Shown here: positions 35,183-46,133 of the stretch, piece after piece
Layout of the letters: each line of letters begins with the position of its first letter
How positions within the stretch are numbered: the stretch's first letter is position 1
Source of the DNA: Apium graveolens
Taxonomy: Eukaryota > Streptophyta > Magnoliopsida > Apiales > Apiaceae
NCBI RefSeq assembly: GCF_009905375.1
Contig: NC_133648.1
Span: forward strand, 24,757,109 to 24,821,108
Direction of reading: 5' to 3'
DNA: 64,000 bases
The notes under the pieces: model-generated
Seen by the model: only the letters and a program-made list of their open reading frames with translations
Told to the model about the DNA's origin: nothing
Databases searched by the model: none
Program-made: the position numbers and the translations under genes

Positions 35183-36745
35183 GAAGAATGTCTATACAAC
35201 AGCTTTCTGTCAAAGGAAGAACCAAAGAAGGTAGAGGAAGCCTTGTTAGATCCTGATTGGATTTTAGCTATGCAGGAGGAGCTAAACCAATTTGAAAGGA
35301 ATAAAGTATGGAAGCTGGTACCCAAGCCTAAAGGAAAGAATCCAATAGACACCAAATGGGTATTCAGAAACAAGATGGATGAAAATGGCATAGTAGTAAG
35401 GAACAAAGCCAGATTGGTTGCTAAGGGCTATTGCCAGCAAGAGTGAATAGATTTTGATGAAACATTTGCTCCTGTTGCAAGACTTGAAGCCATCAGAATC
35501 TTCTTAGCCTATGCAGCCCATGCCAATTTCAAGGTCTATCAAATGGATGTCAAAAGTGCCTTTCTGAATGGAGATTTGGAGGAAGAAGTGTATGTTAGTC
35601 AACCTCCTGGCTTTGAAGATCCAAATTTTCCAGAGTATGTCTATTATCTACTGAAAGCACTTTATGGACTGAAGCAAGCACCTAGAGCCTGATATGACAC
35701 TTTATCAAAGTTCCTTTTGGAAAATCACTTCACAAGAGGTACTGTAGATAAAACTTTATTTTTCAGAAATATTAATGGCTCTAGCATACTTGTTCAAATT
35801 TATGTAGATGATATTATCTTTGGCTCTACAAATGAAAAACTTTGTAAAAAGTTTGCCAAACTGATGCAAAGTAAGTATGAAATGAGCATGATGGGAGAAC
35901 TAACTTACTTTCTTGGTTTACAAGTTAAGCAAGTCAGTGATGGAATATTCATTAGTCAAACTAAATATATTTTTGATCTTTTAAAGAAGTTTGATCTAAT
36001 GGATTGCACATCTGCAAAAACTCCCATGGCCACTGCAACTAAGCTTGAACTAAACACTATTGAAAAGTCTGTGGATATTTCAAGCTATAGAGGCATGGTT
36101 GGCTCACTTCTGTACTTAACAGCTAGTAGGCCAGATATAATGTTTGCTACATGTTTATGTGCTAGATTTCAGGCTGATCCTAGAGAGTCTCACTTGATAG
36201 CTATTAAGAGAATTTTCAGATATCTCAAAGGAATACCAAAACTTGGCATTTGGTATCCTAGAGATTCTGGTTTTGATCTAACTGGTTATTCAGATGCAGA
36301 CTATGCCGGTTGCAGAATTGACGGAAAAAGCACAACAGGAACTTGTCAATTTCTAGGAAACAAGCTTGTGTCCTGGTTTAGTAAAAAGCAAAATTCAGTT
36401 TCTACTTCTACAACTGAAGCTGAATATATTGTTGCTGGCAGTTGCTGTGCACAGATTTTATGGATGAAAAATCAATTGCTAGACTATGGTTTGCAAGTTG
36501 AGAGGATTCATATTTTCTATGATAACACAAGTGCAATTGCCATCACTGAAAATCCAGTGCAACATTCAAGGACAAAGCACATAGATATCAAGTACCATTT
36601 CATAAGGGAACATGTGATGAATGGTACTGTAGAACTACATTTTGTTTCAAGTGGGAAGCAACTTGCAGATATATTTACCAAGCCACTGGATGAATCCACC
36701 TTTTCTAGGTTGGTAAGTGAGTTAGGTATGCTTAATTACTCTTGA
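35183..36745 (+). pseudogene. Element B reverse transcriptase - RNase H
   Basis: [52 protein letters not shown] and the catalytic [14 protein letters not shown]. RNase H: YSDADYAGCRIDGKSTTG, EAEYIVAGSCC, DNTSAIAI and DIFTKPLDESTF, ending GMLNYS at 36745. TGA at 35444 replaces a Gly codon before the conserved ID-DE block, and TGA at 35691 replaces the Trp of APRAWYDT. Otherwise one continuous frame. Confidence 0.9.
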
Positions 36746-37266
36746 ATCTATCTGAGTTATTTTGCAAGTTGATAAGTAGCCAGAAATTTAGCTGATTTTT
36801 AGTCATGGATGAAATTTTGGCTAAGTCAAAATTTGCATCTCGACGGATGACCATTATCCATCAAGTTAAGTCATCCGTCGATATACAATGTGCAAATAAA
36901 AATCAATTATTTTTCTGGAATCTTTTAAAACTCGACGGATAACAGTTTATCCTCATCCGTCGAAGTGTCTAAATCTTAACCGTTAATTCCCTGAACATTA
37001 TCCATCGAGTATACTTACAGTTTGTAAGCATTACACGACGGATAATGAGTGGAATTTTTACAGTTTATTTTTAAAACGGCTAATTTTGGCAATTTCTATT
37101 GGGTAATTTACTTCTCTTTATTGTTTTTATCCGTTTATTTTGAGTAAAGTATAAAAACTTATTTCATTCTAATCATTTTCTTTTATCATTCTCAAATTCA
37201 ACTACGTTTATTTCATTCTCTCTCAAGCAAAAATCCTCTTTCTCTTCAAGCTTTTCTTCTCTAACA
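36746..37266 (+). other. Spacer between pol and extra ORF of element B, rich in inverted motif copies
   Basis: Non-coding. It holds two perfect inverted repeats of the family motif, TCGACGGATGA 36840-36850 with TCATCCGTCGA 36871-36881 and TCGACGGAT 36932-36940 with ATCCGTCGA 36954-36962, and further single copies near 37009 and 37036. The part at 37100-37266 is AT- and CT-rich, like a 5' leader, and precedes ATG 37267. Confidence 0.75.
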
Positions 37267-37795
37267 ATGGCACATGTAGTAAAGATTATGTCTCAGACTG
37301 GGTTCATTTACGAGAAGAACAACTTCACGGCTTTGATCAACAAGGGCATTCAGCAATCAGAAGACTATCACAAGATGATGGACTTCGTGAAGAACTGCAA
37401 GTTGAGTTTTGTCATGCTTGAATCACCCACAATCTTTTGTGAAGTTGTAGAAGAGATGTGGACTTCTGCAATTTACAACTCTACTGACAAAACCATCACT
37501 CTGACCATCAAAGGTAATGAATTCTGTATCAATAGTGATGTGATAAAAGCATGTTTCAAGATTCCTGATGATAATGTAACTTCACCACACACTGACACTG
37601 ATATTATCAATATGCTTAATTCCATGCATTATGCACTTCCTACTAATAAGCTAAGTGAGATTAGAAGACTAGGTCTTAGGAAGGAATGGAGTTTCATGTG
37701 TGATGTTGTGACTAAAGTTTTCTCTGGAAAAGTCAGTAATTTTGATTCTGTGAACATTTCCATGCTTAACATGCTATACATGTTAGTTACAAATA
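37267..37795 (+). pseudogene. Element B extra ORF, N-terminal part
   Basis: Starts MAHVVKIMSQTGFIYEKNN. The conserved domain of these extra ORFs is clear: ITLTIKGNEFCINSDVIKACFKIP, then LRKEWSFMCDVVTKVF and SNFDSVNISMLNMLYML. It matches A (VFEVGDSTYGVTPGTIHKALHLP, IRKKWSFFFDCITKAF) and H at the same spacing. Cut at 37795 by element C; the rest is at 48653-52711, where the frame is compatible once the 5-bp target duplication is taken into account. No membrane segment. Confidence 0.85.
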
Positions 37796-38414
37796 TGTTA
37801 GGTCACACACACACACACTGTAGGGGGGGTGAATACAGTGTATAGTACACTCAAATAGAACTTTAAGAACTTAAGTAACAGAAAACAAACTTTATTGAAA
37901 CAATAAACTCTGTTACAGTATGGAACTGTTACCTCTCAGTGATGAACAAATATCACGAGAGCTGCTAGGGTTACAATGAATAATCTTCTCTAATAATGAT
38001 AACACTTATAGTGTAAACCCTATGTCTGTGTTTATATACTACACAGTTACAAGATAATCGCTAATTGATATGGAATATAATTCTGCTTCCTAAAATATAT
38101 CAATCAGATATCTTTTCTTCCAAGTATTCCATTCTTTACGGAATTCCTTCTTCATGCATATCTCTTCTTATGTTTATCTTGATCTTCTTTTCTTTAATCA
38201 GCTACTGTCCTTATCTGATTGTCCTTCAGCACTTAAGTTTTGATATTTATCTTCTGATGATTATCTCCTGATAACATAAGTACTGATATCCTTAAGTCCT
38301 GACTTCCAGTATAAGTACTGATCAACAGTTAAGTACTGATTTATCCTGTTCAAGTAAGATCTGAAAGCTAAACATAAAATATATTAGCCATGACATTATC
38401 AAATATATCTAACA
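37796..38414 (-). repeat. 3' LTR of element C
   Basis: 619 bp; on the minus strand it starts TGTTAGATAT and ends CTAACA. A (CA)n run close to its left end is two repeats longer than in the 5' LTR. It contains several AAGTNCTGAT motif copies (38225-38345). Confidence 0.93.
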
Positions 38415-38423
38415 ATCTCCCCC
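38415..38423 (-). other. Polypurine tract of element C
   Basis: GGGGGAGAT on the minus strand, abutting the 3' LTR; identical to that of A. Confidence 0.85.
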
Positions 38424-38622
38424 AACTTGTAAATTAACATAATATACAAGTTTAACAGATATTTGATGATGTCAAAAACATTAAGTACAAATGCATGAGA
38501 ATTAGACTAGATAACTACAACTTACAGTCCTTAAAGCTTTTACCAATTTCAACTTTTGATAACAACTTCAGTCTGTATAAATATCAGTATTTAAGCAGTT
38601 GTAGATCTTCGACTTGGCTTCA
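38424..38622 (-). other. 3' untranslated region of element C
   Basis: Non-coding; close copy of 28503-28697 in element A. Confidence 0.5.
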
Positions 38623-41598
38623 TCATTTTCTGATCTCTCTGATGTCAGGAGTTTTTCTGAGATAGTTCTTCAACAAACATTTCTCAGCATATCTTAGTTC
38701 ATCAATCATTCTCCTTTTGACATCTTTAAGCTCTGCAGTATCTTCACCAGTTTGAAAGATTGCAGCTCTGAGATCATTGATCTTTGCTTTTCTCAACTCC
38801 TGATCTAGTCTTATGACATAAGCTTTGTCAGACTCCAGATTGAATTCAAGTCCCTTAATACCAAGATATGTTCTGATCTGTGCAGTATTAGGCTTCATAT
38901 CAACAATATCACCATTGTGATCTCTGTACTTTGGAACATATATGCTGTCAGACTTAACAGAATAAAGCCTTTTCTGTCTCTGAATCTGTTCTTTTAAGTA
39001 GTTTGCAGCAGTCTCTGTTATTCTGTCATCCACTTCAAGTAAGAAAAGTACATGCTCCAATTCTTCAAAATACTTCAATGGAATGGCATTTTATCTTATA
39101 TGATAAACCCTACCATCTGTCATGAAATACAACATGATGTATTCTTTCAAGTAGGTATGGTAAACCATCTGTACAGATTCCAGTTGATTCAATTTCTCAG
39201 GAGTTGCTCCAATACCTGGTTCACTCAAGGAAGTTGGATCATTGGTAGTGTTGTGTACTCTTCTTTCATCAGCACTTCCCAATCCAGTTTTATCTCTAGC
39301 TTCCTTTCCAGTAACTACTCTTGCTTCAAAACCACTTGCAGTAGTCTTTAAAGATTGAGTCTGTTTTGCTTTAGTGAATCCTGGTAAGAGTGTCTTTGAT
39401 CTATTTTCTGATATCAAGTTAACTTGAGCTCTGTCAGAGGTTACTTGCTTCTTCTGAATATCAGAACTTACAATTTCTTAACTCTGAACAACTTGAGCCA
39501 TGTCAGAGGTTGTTTTAAGAACTTTTCTTGAAGTCAGAGCAAGATCATCCTTTTCATCAGTAATTTCTTCTTCCTCAGGAGGTATATAAACCTTGATAGG
39601 TTCACCAACATTTTCTTTACCCTTGGATCTTGGATCTATCTGTGGTTGTGATCTAGCCAACGTTGCTTCAGTATGTGTCCTTTCTTTGATCACAATGCCT
39701 TTGAGTTTTGGAAGTGAATTTTTACCAGAAGCTTCAGATTTAGATATGACTTTCTCTGATTTAAGTCTAGCTTCTTCTTCCTTTAAACTTTCCAAGTCCA
39801 TTCCTGGATTTTCTTGAAGAAATAACTGTCTTGACATTTCCTCATCAAGATCTAGAAGTTCATCATAACTTATCCTTTTACCAGCAGCAGAACTTATTCT
39901 TTTCCCAGTATCAGAACTTGTCCTGTGACTAGCTTGTCTTGATGTAAACCTTCTACCTTGACTATGACCGCTACCCATTCCAGAGTATCCTTGATCATCA
40001 TTTCCATCATCCTTTCCTTGCAGTGTCTTGTTAGTGTTGCATTTGGACTTAATTACCTTCTCCCCCTTTTTGGCATCAGCAGGTAGTAAAAGAGAGATAA
40101 GTAATTCCACTGAGGATTGGATTTCAGTAAGTTGCGATTGCTGAGAAGCTTGATTTGTCAGAATATCATCAATCTGAGCTTGTTGTTTCTCTTGAGTTTT
40201 CTCAATATAAGCAATCCTGTCAATGGTAGGTTGAAAGAACTTTTTCTTATCAATTTTCCAAACTTTTTCTTGTTTGATTAAGTTCTCCTGAATCTTGTGT
40301 AGCTCTGCATGAGTAGTTGAATGAAGACCTTGTAGATGTTTAATACTCAATACAGTGACTCTAAGCTGGGTTTTTAAATCATCAGAATTTAACATTTCAT
40401 CAGCTTTAGTCAAGTGCTCAGCAAGATGTATTGCAGTTGGAACACATGAAACTGAGTTCCATTCCTTAGTCCACTCCTGACCTGCAGGAGTTTCACTCCA
40501 AGGTACTGGTGCAGCCCCGGTAACAAACTTCTTTACCAGGTCAGACTTAGGAAGAGTCTGTTGAGGAGTATGTCCTGAAGGACCTGCTTCATCAGCATCT
40601 ACAGTTGGAGCAGCATCACCAGTATCTCCAGCATTTGCAGCATCAGAACTTAAAGAATCAGTATCTTCTGATAAGACAACAGTGTGAGTAGCAATGGAGG
40701 CTTCAACATCCTCTAATTGCTGATCTGATACTAAGTTCTGATCAACAACCATATCCTGATGCTCACCTAAAGTCTGATCATCAGCATCTTGATGCAGAGA
40801 AGGTGTTGTTGATAACTCTGGAGTTTGAACAGCATCAGTAACAGGTGTTGTGGAAGGATTATTTGCTGTTGGAGCTTCTAAGAGAAATACTTCAGACACA
40901 ACCAAGTGTTGAACATCAATATCAGCACTTGTGCCTGGATCAACAAGAGACACAGATGGTGAGTTAGCCTTGTCAGATACAACTTCCTGAGATGGAGTTG
41001 ATGGAAAAGAAGTGACTGGAGCAAATTCCTTGTCTTGTGAGATCAGAGATTCCTGATCCCCTTCCTTAGCTGCTTCCTCTTCATCATCTGAAACTGGCCT
41101 TTGTGCCCTCTGTTTCTTGTACTTCCTTGTTGATTTGGATTCCTTGGGAGTTTCAGGAACTGTCATTCGTCTAAGCCTCTTAAGAAGCCTAGAACCCCCA
41201 ATTTCAGAATCCTTCTGAGAAATCTCTTTCTCAGCTTCAGATACAACAGGTTCTCTAGCAGAAACCTGTTCCTCAGAATCAGATTCATCTCTCAATGCAA
41301 TCCTCCTTCTCTTTTGAGATGTTTGAGGAACATTCTTTGTCCTCTTTGGCTTGGAAGATGAAGGCTTCACAGTAGGTGCTGAAGATGAAGGTTGAGCAGT
41401 CTGTGAAGTGGAGAGATAGGATTTGAGATATGTTCTGAGGGTAGGTTGAGTAGAATGAGAGGTAGGTACTGAGATTGATGGATTTTGGGTGTTTGGAGTT
41501 GGTTGGACATCAGAGTAAACAGATCTATAAGTATCAGGATCAGCATTTACCAGGATCTGTTTTACAGACTTAGGAATCTGTTCAAGTACTAATACCAT
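38623..41598 (-). pseudogene. Element C extra ORF, N-terminally truncated
   Basis: 992 codons in one frame with TAA at 39478 and 39091, both where A has CAA (Gln). It begins within the homologue of A near residue 250 (IPKSVKQILVNADPDTYRSVY), so the conserved N-terminal domain is absent. It has a basic nuclear-signal-like KPSSSKPKRTKN and RLLKRLRRM, acidic Ser-rich linkers, a short coiled coil (IAYIEKTQEKQQAQIDDIL), and the C-terminal domain ending LRKTPDIREIRK. Whether ATG 41598 is ever used is unknown. Confidence 0.83.
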
Positions 41599-42777
41599 TA
41601 ATCCTAATCATAGTGACTATTAATCTTCCACTTCAACATATTCTAGTTCGAACTGAGACTGTTATCAAATTTTATTCACAGATAAGCCAAGTAAAGGATT
41701 AGACTGAGAAATCAGAACTTAGACCTATACCAGAACTTAACAGTCATCAGAACATAATTTCTTAACTCGAAAAAGTGCCCATCTTAGTAAATCCTCATAC
41801 AAGTTCTGAGTTATAGACGTCAGAACTTAATCATCAGAACGTGTAAGTAGAACTTGTCCTCAGAATTTGTGCAGTAATGACACAATGACTGTTTATCTAA
41901 AATAACATAGACCACCACAGAAATTTTCATCATTCAGATGGAGTGATTAGTGTGTGCATTAAGCTAAATAACAGACAAAGAGTAAAGTCTGATTCACTTC
42001 AGTACATCTTAGAAATAAGGCATAACTAAAATTTTGCTAAAGAGCTGTCATTGTCCTGAAACCTACTGATGAATGAGTTCATGCTTGAGTCCACCTCAAC
42101 TGTTTTGTGCTAATTTTATGCATCTTTTGAAATTCTATTTTACAGTGGCTTCTCAGTGTAAGTGAGTCACGACTGTTTATCAGAATTTATGCTATTATCA
42201 GAGTATTTCTCCAGTAATCATAGAGTGTGAAAAGTCACCAAGAAAATATTTTGCTTTTCTAATGCATATCTACTTAATACCAGCAATGCACTTGGGTCCT
42301 CCCTTCCACATTTTTACTCTATATCTCAAAGGAGTACCTGATTTTATTCTTTGATCTTTTTGCTTTTTCTTTTGATAAGTGAGGTTTATCAGCACTTAGT
42401 ACATTCAGCAGTTTTACTAGTATTAGAACTTAACAGATGAGTAGCATTATTCTAATTTTGTGACTTAGTAATAAGATATACAAAGTAAACTTAACTAAGC
42501 TCAATTATCAGAATTTGCTAGTGTCATAGGGTTTCCACTGAAATAATTACTTCTTACATGGAATCATTTATTTATTGAAGACTACTAGGTCAGTATCTAG
42601 CACAATTATCCTCATAGGATTGAATAGGTACTTGAACAGACATATCACTTATCAGAGTTTAGAAACATATATCAGACAACAGTCAGTACTTAAAGACATT
42701 TATCAATTAAGCACAGAATACACAATGAGATTAATTCTATAAATACTGAGCATAAAGTCTGATAACACAGAACCGGA
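41599..42777 (-). other. Spacer between pol and extra ORF of element C
   Basis: Non-coding; matches 57690-58870 of element A. AAGTTCTGAT motif copies (seen as ATCAGAACTT on the plus strand) are dense at 41715-41880. The spacer is about 2 kb shorter than in A, which also removes the small ORF and the start of the extra ORF. Confidence 0.7.
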
Positions 42778-44274
42778 CTAAGCAGATTTAGAGAAAGAAC
42801 CTGAAACCATTCTAAGTTCATTTACCAATCTTGTAAAAGTAGCTTCACACAGTGGTTTTGTGAAGATATCTGCTAGTTGTTGATCTGTGGGAACAAAATA
42901 CAATTCCACTGTACCTTCATCCACATGTTCCCTGATGAAGTGGTACCTGATGCTGATGTGCTTTGTCATAGAGTGTTGAACTGGATTACCTGTCATAGCA
43001 ATAGCACTTTGATTATCACAGTAAATAGGGATTTTGAAATATGTTAACCCATAATCCAGTAACTGATTCTTCATCCAAAGAATCTGTGCACAACAGCTTC
43101 CTGCAGCAATATACTCTGCTTCTGCAGTTGATGTGGAAATTGACTTTTGTTTCTTGATGTACCAAGAAACCAATCTGCCTCCAAGAAATTGGTAGATTCC
43201 ACTTGTGCTTTTTCTGTCAATTTTGCAACCTGCAAAATCTGCATCTGAGTAACCTATTAGTTTAAAATCTGATTCTCTAGGATACCATAATCCCAGAGCA
43301 GTTGTTCCTTTAAGATACTTAAAGATTCTTTTTACAGCTGTTAAGTGAGGTTCTCTTGGATCTGCTTGAAATCTTGCACAAAGACAGGTAGCATACATGA
43401 TATCAGGTCTACTAGCAGTTATATAGAGTAGAGAGCCAATCATACCTCTGTAGTCAGTAATATCTACTGATTTACCGGTATCCTTATCCAGTTTTGTCGC
43501 AGTGGCCATTGGAGTGGATGCACTTGAACAATCTTGCATTCCAAATTTCTTCAGCAAGTTTCTGGTGTACTTGGTTTGACAAATAAAAGTGCCTTCCTCA
43601 TTCTGCTTGACTTGAAGGCCCAGAAAATAGCTAAGTTCCCCCATCATACTCATCTGATATCTTAACTGCATTAGCTTGGCAAACTTTTTGCAAAGTTTGT
43701 CATTTGTAGATCCAAAAATGATATCATCAACATAAATCTGGACCAGAAGTAAGTTCTTTCCATGGTTGAGGTAGAACAGTGTTTTGTCTATTGTCCCTCT
43801 GTTGAATCCACTTTCCAGAAGAAACTGAGCTAAAGTCTCATACCATGCTCTAGGAGCTTGCTTAAGTCCATAAAGTGCTTTATCAAGCCTGTAGACATAA
43901 TCTGGATGTTTGGTATCTACAAAACCTGGAGGTTGTTCAACATATACCTCCTCCTCCAATTCTCCATTGAGAAAAGCACTTTTCACATCCATTTGAAAGA
44001 CAGTAAACTTTTTGTGAGCAACATAAGCCAAGAATATCCTTATGGCTTCTAACCTAACAACTGGTGCAAATGTTTCATCATAATCAATTCCCTCCTGTTG
44101 AGAATATCCTTTTGCAACCAGCCTTGCCTTATTCCTTGTAATTATGCCATCACTGTCAGTTTTGTTTCTGAATACCCACTTTGTACCAACAACAGATCTA
44201 TTCTTTGGTCTTGGCACTAGGGTCCAGACTTTGTTTCTTTCAAATTCATTCAACTCTTCCTGCATTGCTTGCAC
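42778..44274 (-). pseudogene. Element C reverse transcriptase - RNase H
   Basis: 498 open codons, the longest intact RT-RNase H in the window. [68 protein letters not shown], catalytic [14 protein letters not shown]; RNase [48 protein letters not shown]. The only break is at its upstream border: TAG at 44275-44277 in place of the Trp of DADWVQAM. Residues needed for catalysis look intact. Confidence 0.92.
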
Positions 44275-45938
44275 CTAATCAGCATCTTGAAGAGCTTCTT
44301 TCACTTTCTTTGGCTCAGTCTGAGAGAGAAAAGAATTGTAAAGACATTCATTTGAAGTACATGTTCTAGTTCTGACACCTGCATCAGGATTTCCAATTAT
44401 CAAATCAGGTGTATGTGATTTTGTCCACTTCCTTACAGATGGAAGGTTTTCTCTAGAACTGGATGCTCCCCCATGATCCATGCTATTTTCATTTTCATTT
44501 TCTGATGCTCCCCCTGAAACTATGCTCTCTGAGTTGGATTCTTCAGTATTTAGATTTTCAGCACTATCAGAACTTGGCTTATCAGAACTTGACGAATCAG
44601 AACTTGAAGAGCCAGATGCATGTTCTGATGTTTCTTGAGATGTGGTAGGATCTTGAGTATGCTCCCCCTGCATAGGTGCATCTTCCTTTGACGTAGTCTC
44701 CACAGTTTCAATAACATCAGAGTTTAATCCATCAGAGTTTACAGTATCAGGACTTAGACTGTCAGGATTTTCTGTATCAGAATTTGAGTCTTCATTTTCA
44801 AATCTCAGCTGATCATGGTCAATGAAATCTTCAAGACCAGTAATCTTTTTGTCATCAAAAGAGACATTGATAGATTCCATGACCACTTTTGTTCTCAAAT
44901 TATAGACTCTGATGGCTTTTGTGGAAAGTGGATATCCAACAAAGATTCCTTTATCAGCTTTTAGATCAAACTTTTATAGCTGTTCAGGATGAGTCTTGAG
45001 AACAAAACACTTGCATCCAAATACATGAAAATATTTCAGATTTGGCTTCTTTTTCTTCACCATCTCATATGGTGTTTTTTCATGCTTGTTAATGAGTGTT
45101 GCATTTTGAGTAAAACAAGCAGTCTGCACAGCTTCAGCCCAGAAATAGGTTGGAAGCTTTGCTTCTTCAAGCATTGTACGTGCAGCTTCAATGAGAGTTC
45201 TATTCTTCCTTTCAACAACTCCATTTTGCTGTGGAGTTCCAGGAGCAGAAAATTCCTGCTTTATTCCATGTCTTTTGCAGAACTCTTCCATTATCAAATT
45301 CTTGAACTCAGTGCCATTATCACTCCTTAAAACTTTCACAGAATCTTTGACCATTTTATCCAGATGTTTGATATGATCAATCAAGGTTGATGCAGTTTCA
45401 CTTTTTGTATGCAAGAAATACACCCATGTGTATCTGGTGAACTCATCCACTATGACCAACGCATACTTCTTCTTTGTAATAGACATGACATTTACTGGAC
45501 CAAATAGATCAACATGTATTAGATGATAAGGCTCAAGAATTGATGATTCAGTCTTGCTCTTGAATGAAGATTTTCTTTGTTTGGCTTTCTGACATGAATC
45601 ACAAAGACCATCAGGAGCAAATACTGTGTTTGGCAATCCTCTCACAAGATCTTTTTTGACCAGTTCATTTATATTGTTGAAATTTAAATGAGAGAGTTTC
45701 TTATGCCAATTCCAGCTTTCTTCAATTGATGTTCTACTCATCAGACAGATTGCAGAACCATCAGTACTTGTTGAAAGCTTAGCTTCATAAATGTTACCAC
45801 GCCTGTATCCTTTCAGAACAACTTTGCCTTTAGATTTACTCACAATTTCACAGTGTTCTTCAAAGAAATCAACATGATAAACTCTGTCACAGATTTGACT
45901 TATACTCAGTAGGTTGTGTTTAAGTCCTGAGACTAGAG
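44275..45938 (-). pseudogene. Element C integrase and Ser/Asp-rich linker
   Basis: Zinc module WNWHKKLSHLNF and LCDSCQKAKQ; catalytic Asp in HVDLFGPVNV, Asp in RSDNGTEFKN, Glu in NGVVERKNRT; then YFHVFGCKCFVLKTHPEQL. TAA at about 44974 follows PEQL, where A has a Ser codon. The linker (44898-44400) is rich in SSSD repeats encoded by the AAGTTCTGAT motif and holds three PPT-like G-tracts (plus-strand CTCCCCC near 44465, 44508 and 44661). A 7-bp loss near 45940 relative to A shifts it from the protease frame. Confidence 0.9.
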
Positions 45939-46121
45939 CTACTTGTTTACATTTCCAAGATTGATATTTCCATATCCCAATGTTTTTCCAATGTTGCTAT
46001 CTCCATAAGAAACACTTGGGCCAGCTTTCTCCATAAAGTCTGATAGCAGGGCCTTATTTCCAGTCATATGTCCTGAACATCCACTGTCCAGAACTAGAAT
46101 ATTTTTCCTGTTGCCCTGCAA
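45939..46121 (-). pseudogene. Element C protease, N-terminal part
   Basis: Begins LQGNRKN (first codon TTG) directly after GATTGCAG|GG (boundary 46116) and continues ILVLDSGCSGHMTGN, the active-site block, then VSYGDSNIGKTLGYGN. It is in the same frame as gag, separated by a TAA (46134-46136) and twelve bases. The frame is lost at 45939 by the 7-bp deletion noted for the integrase. Confidence 0.88.
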
Positions 46122-46133
46122 TCACAAAGACCA

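Noticed and set aside
27900..38414. The two similar LTRs at 27900 and 37796 as one element's pair
   Set aside because: Both are followed by a polypurine tract, so both are 3' LTRs. C has its own 5' LTR at 48038, and B's boundaries lie between them.
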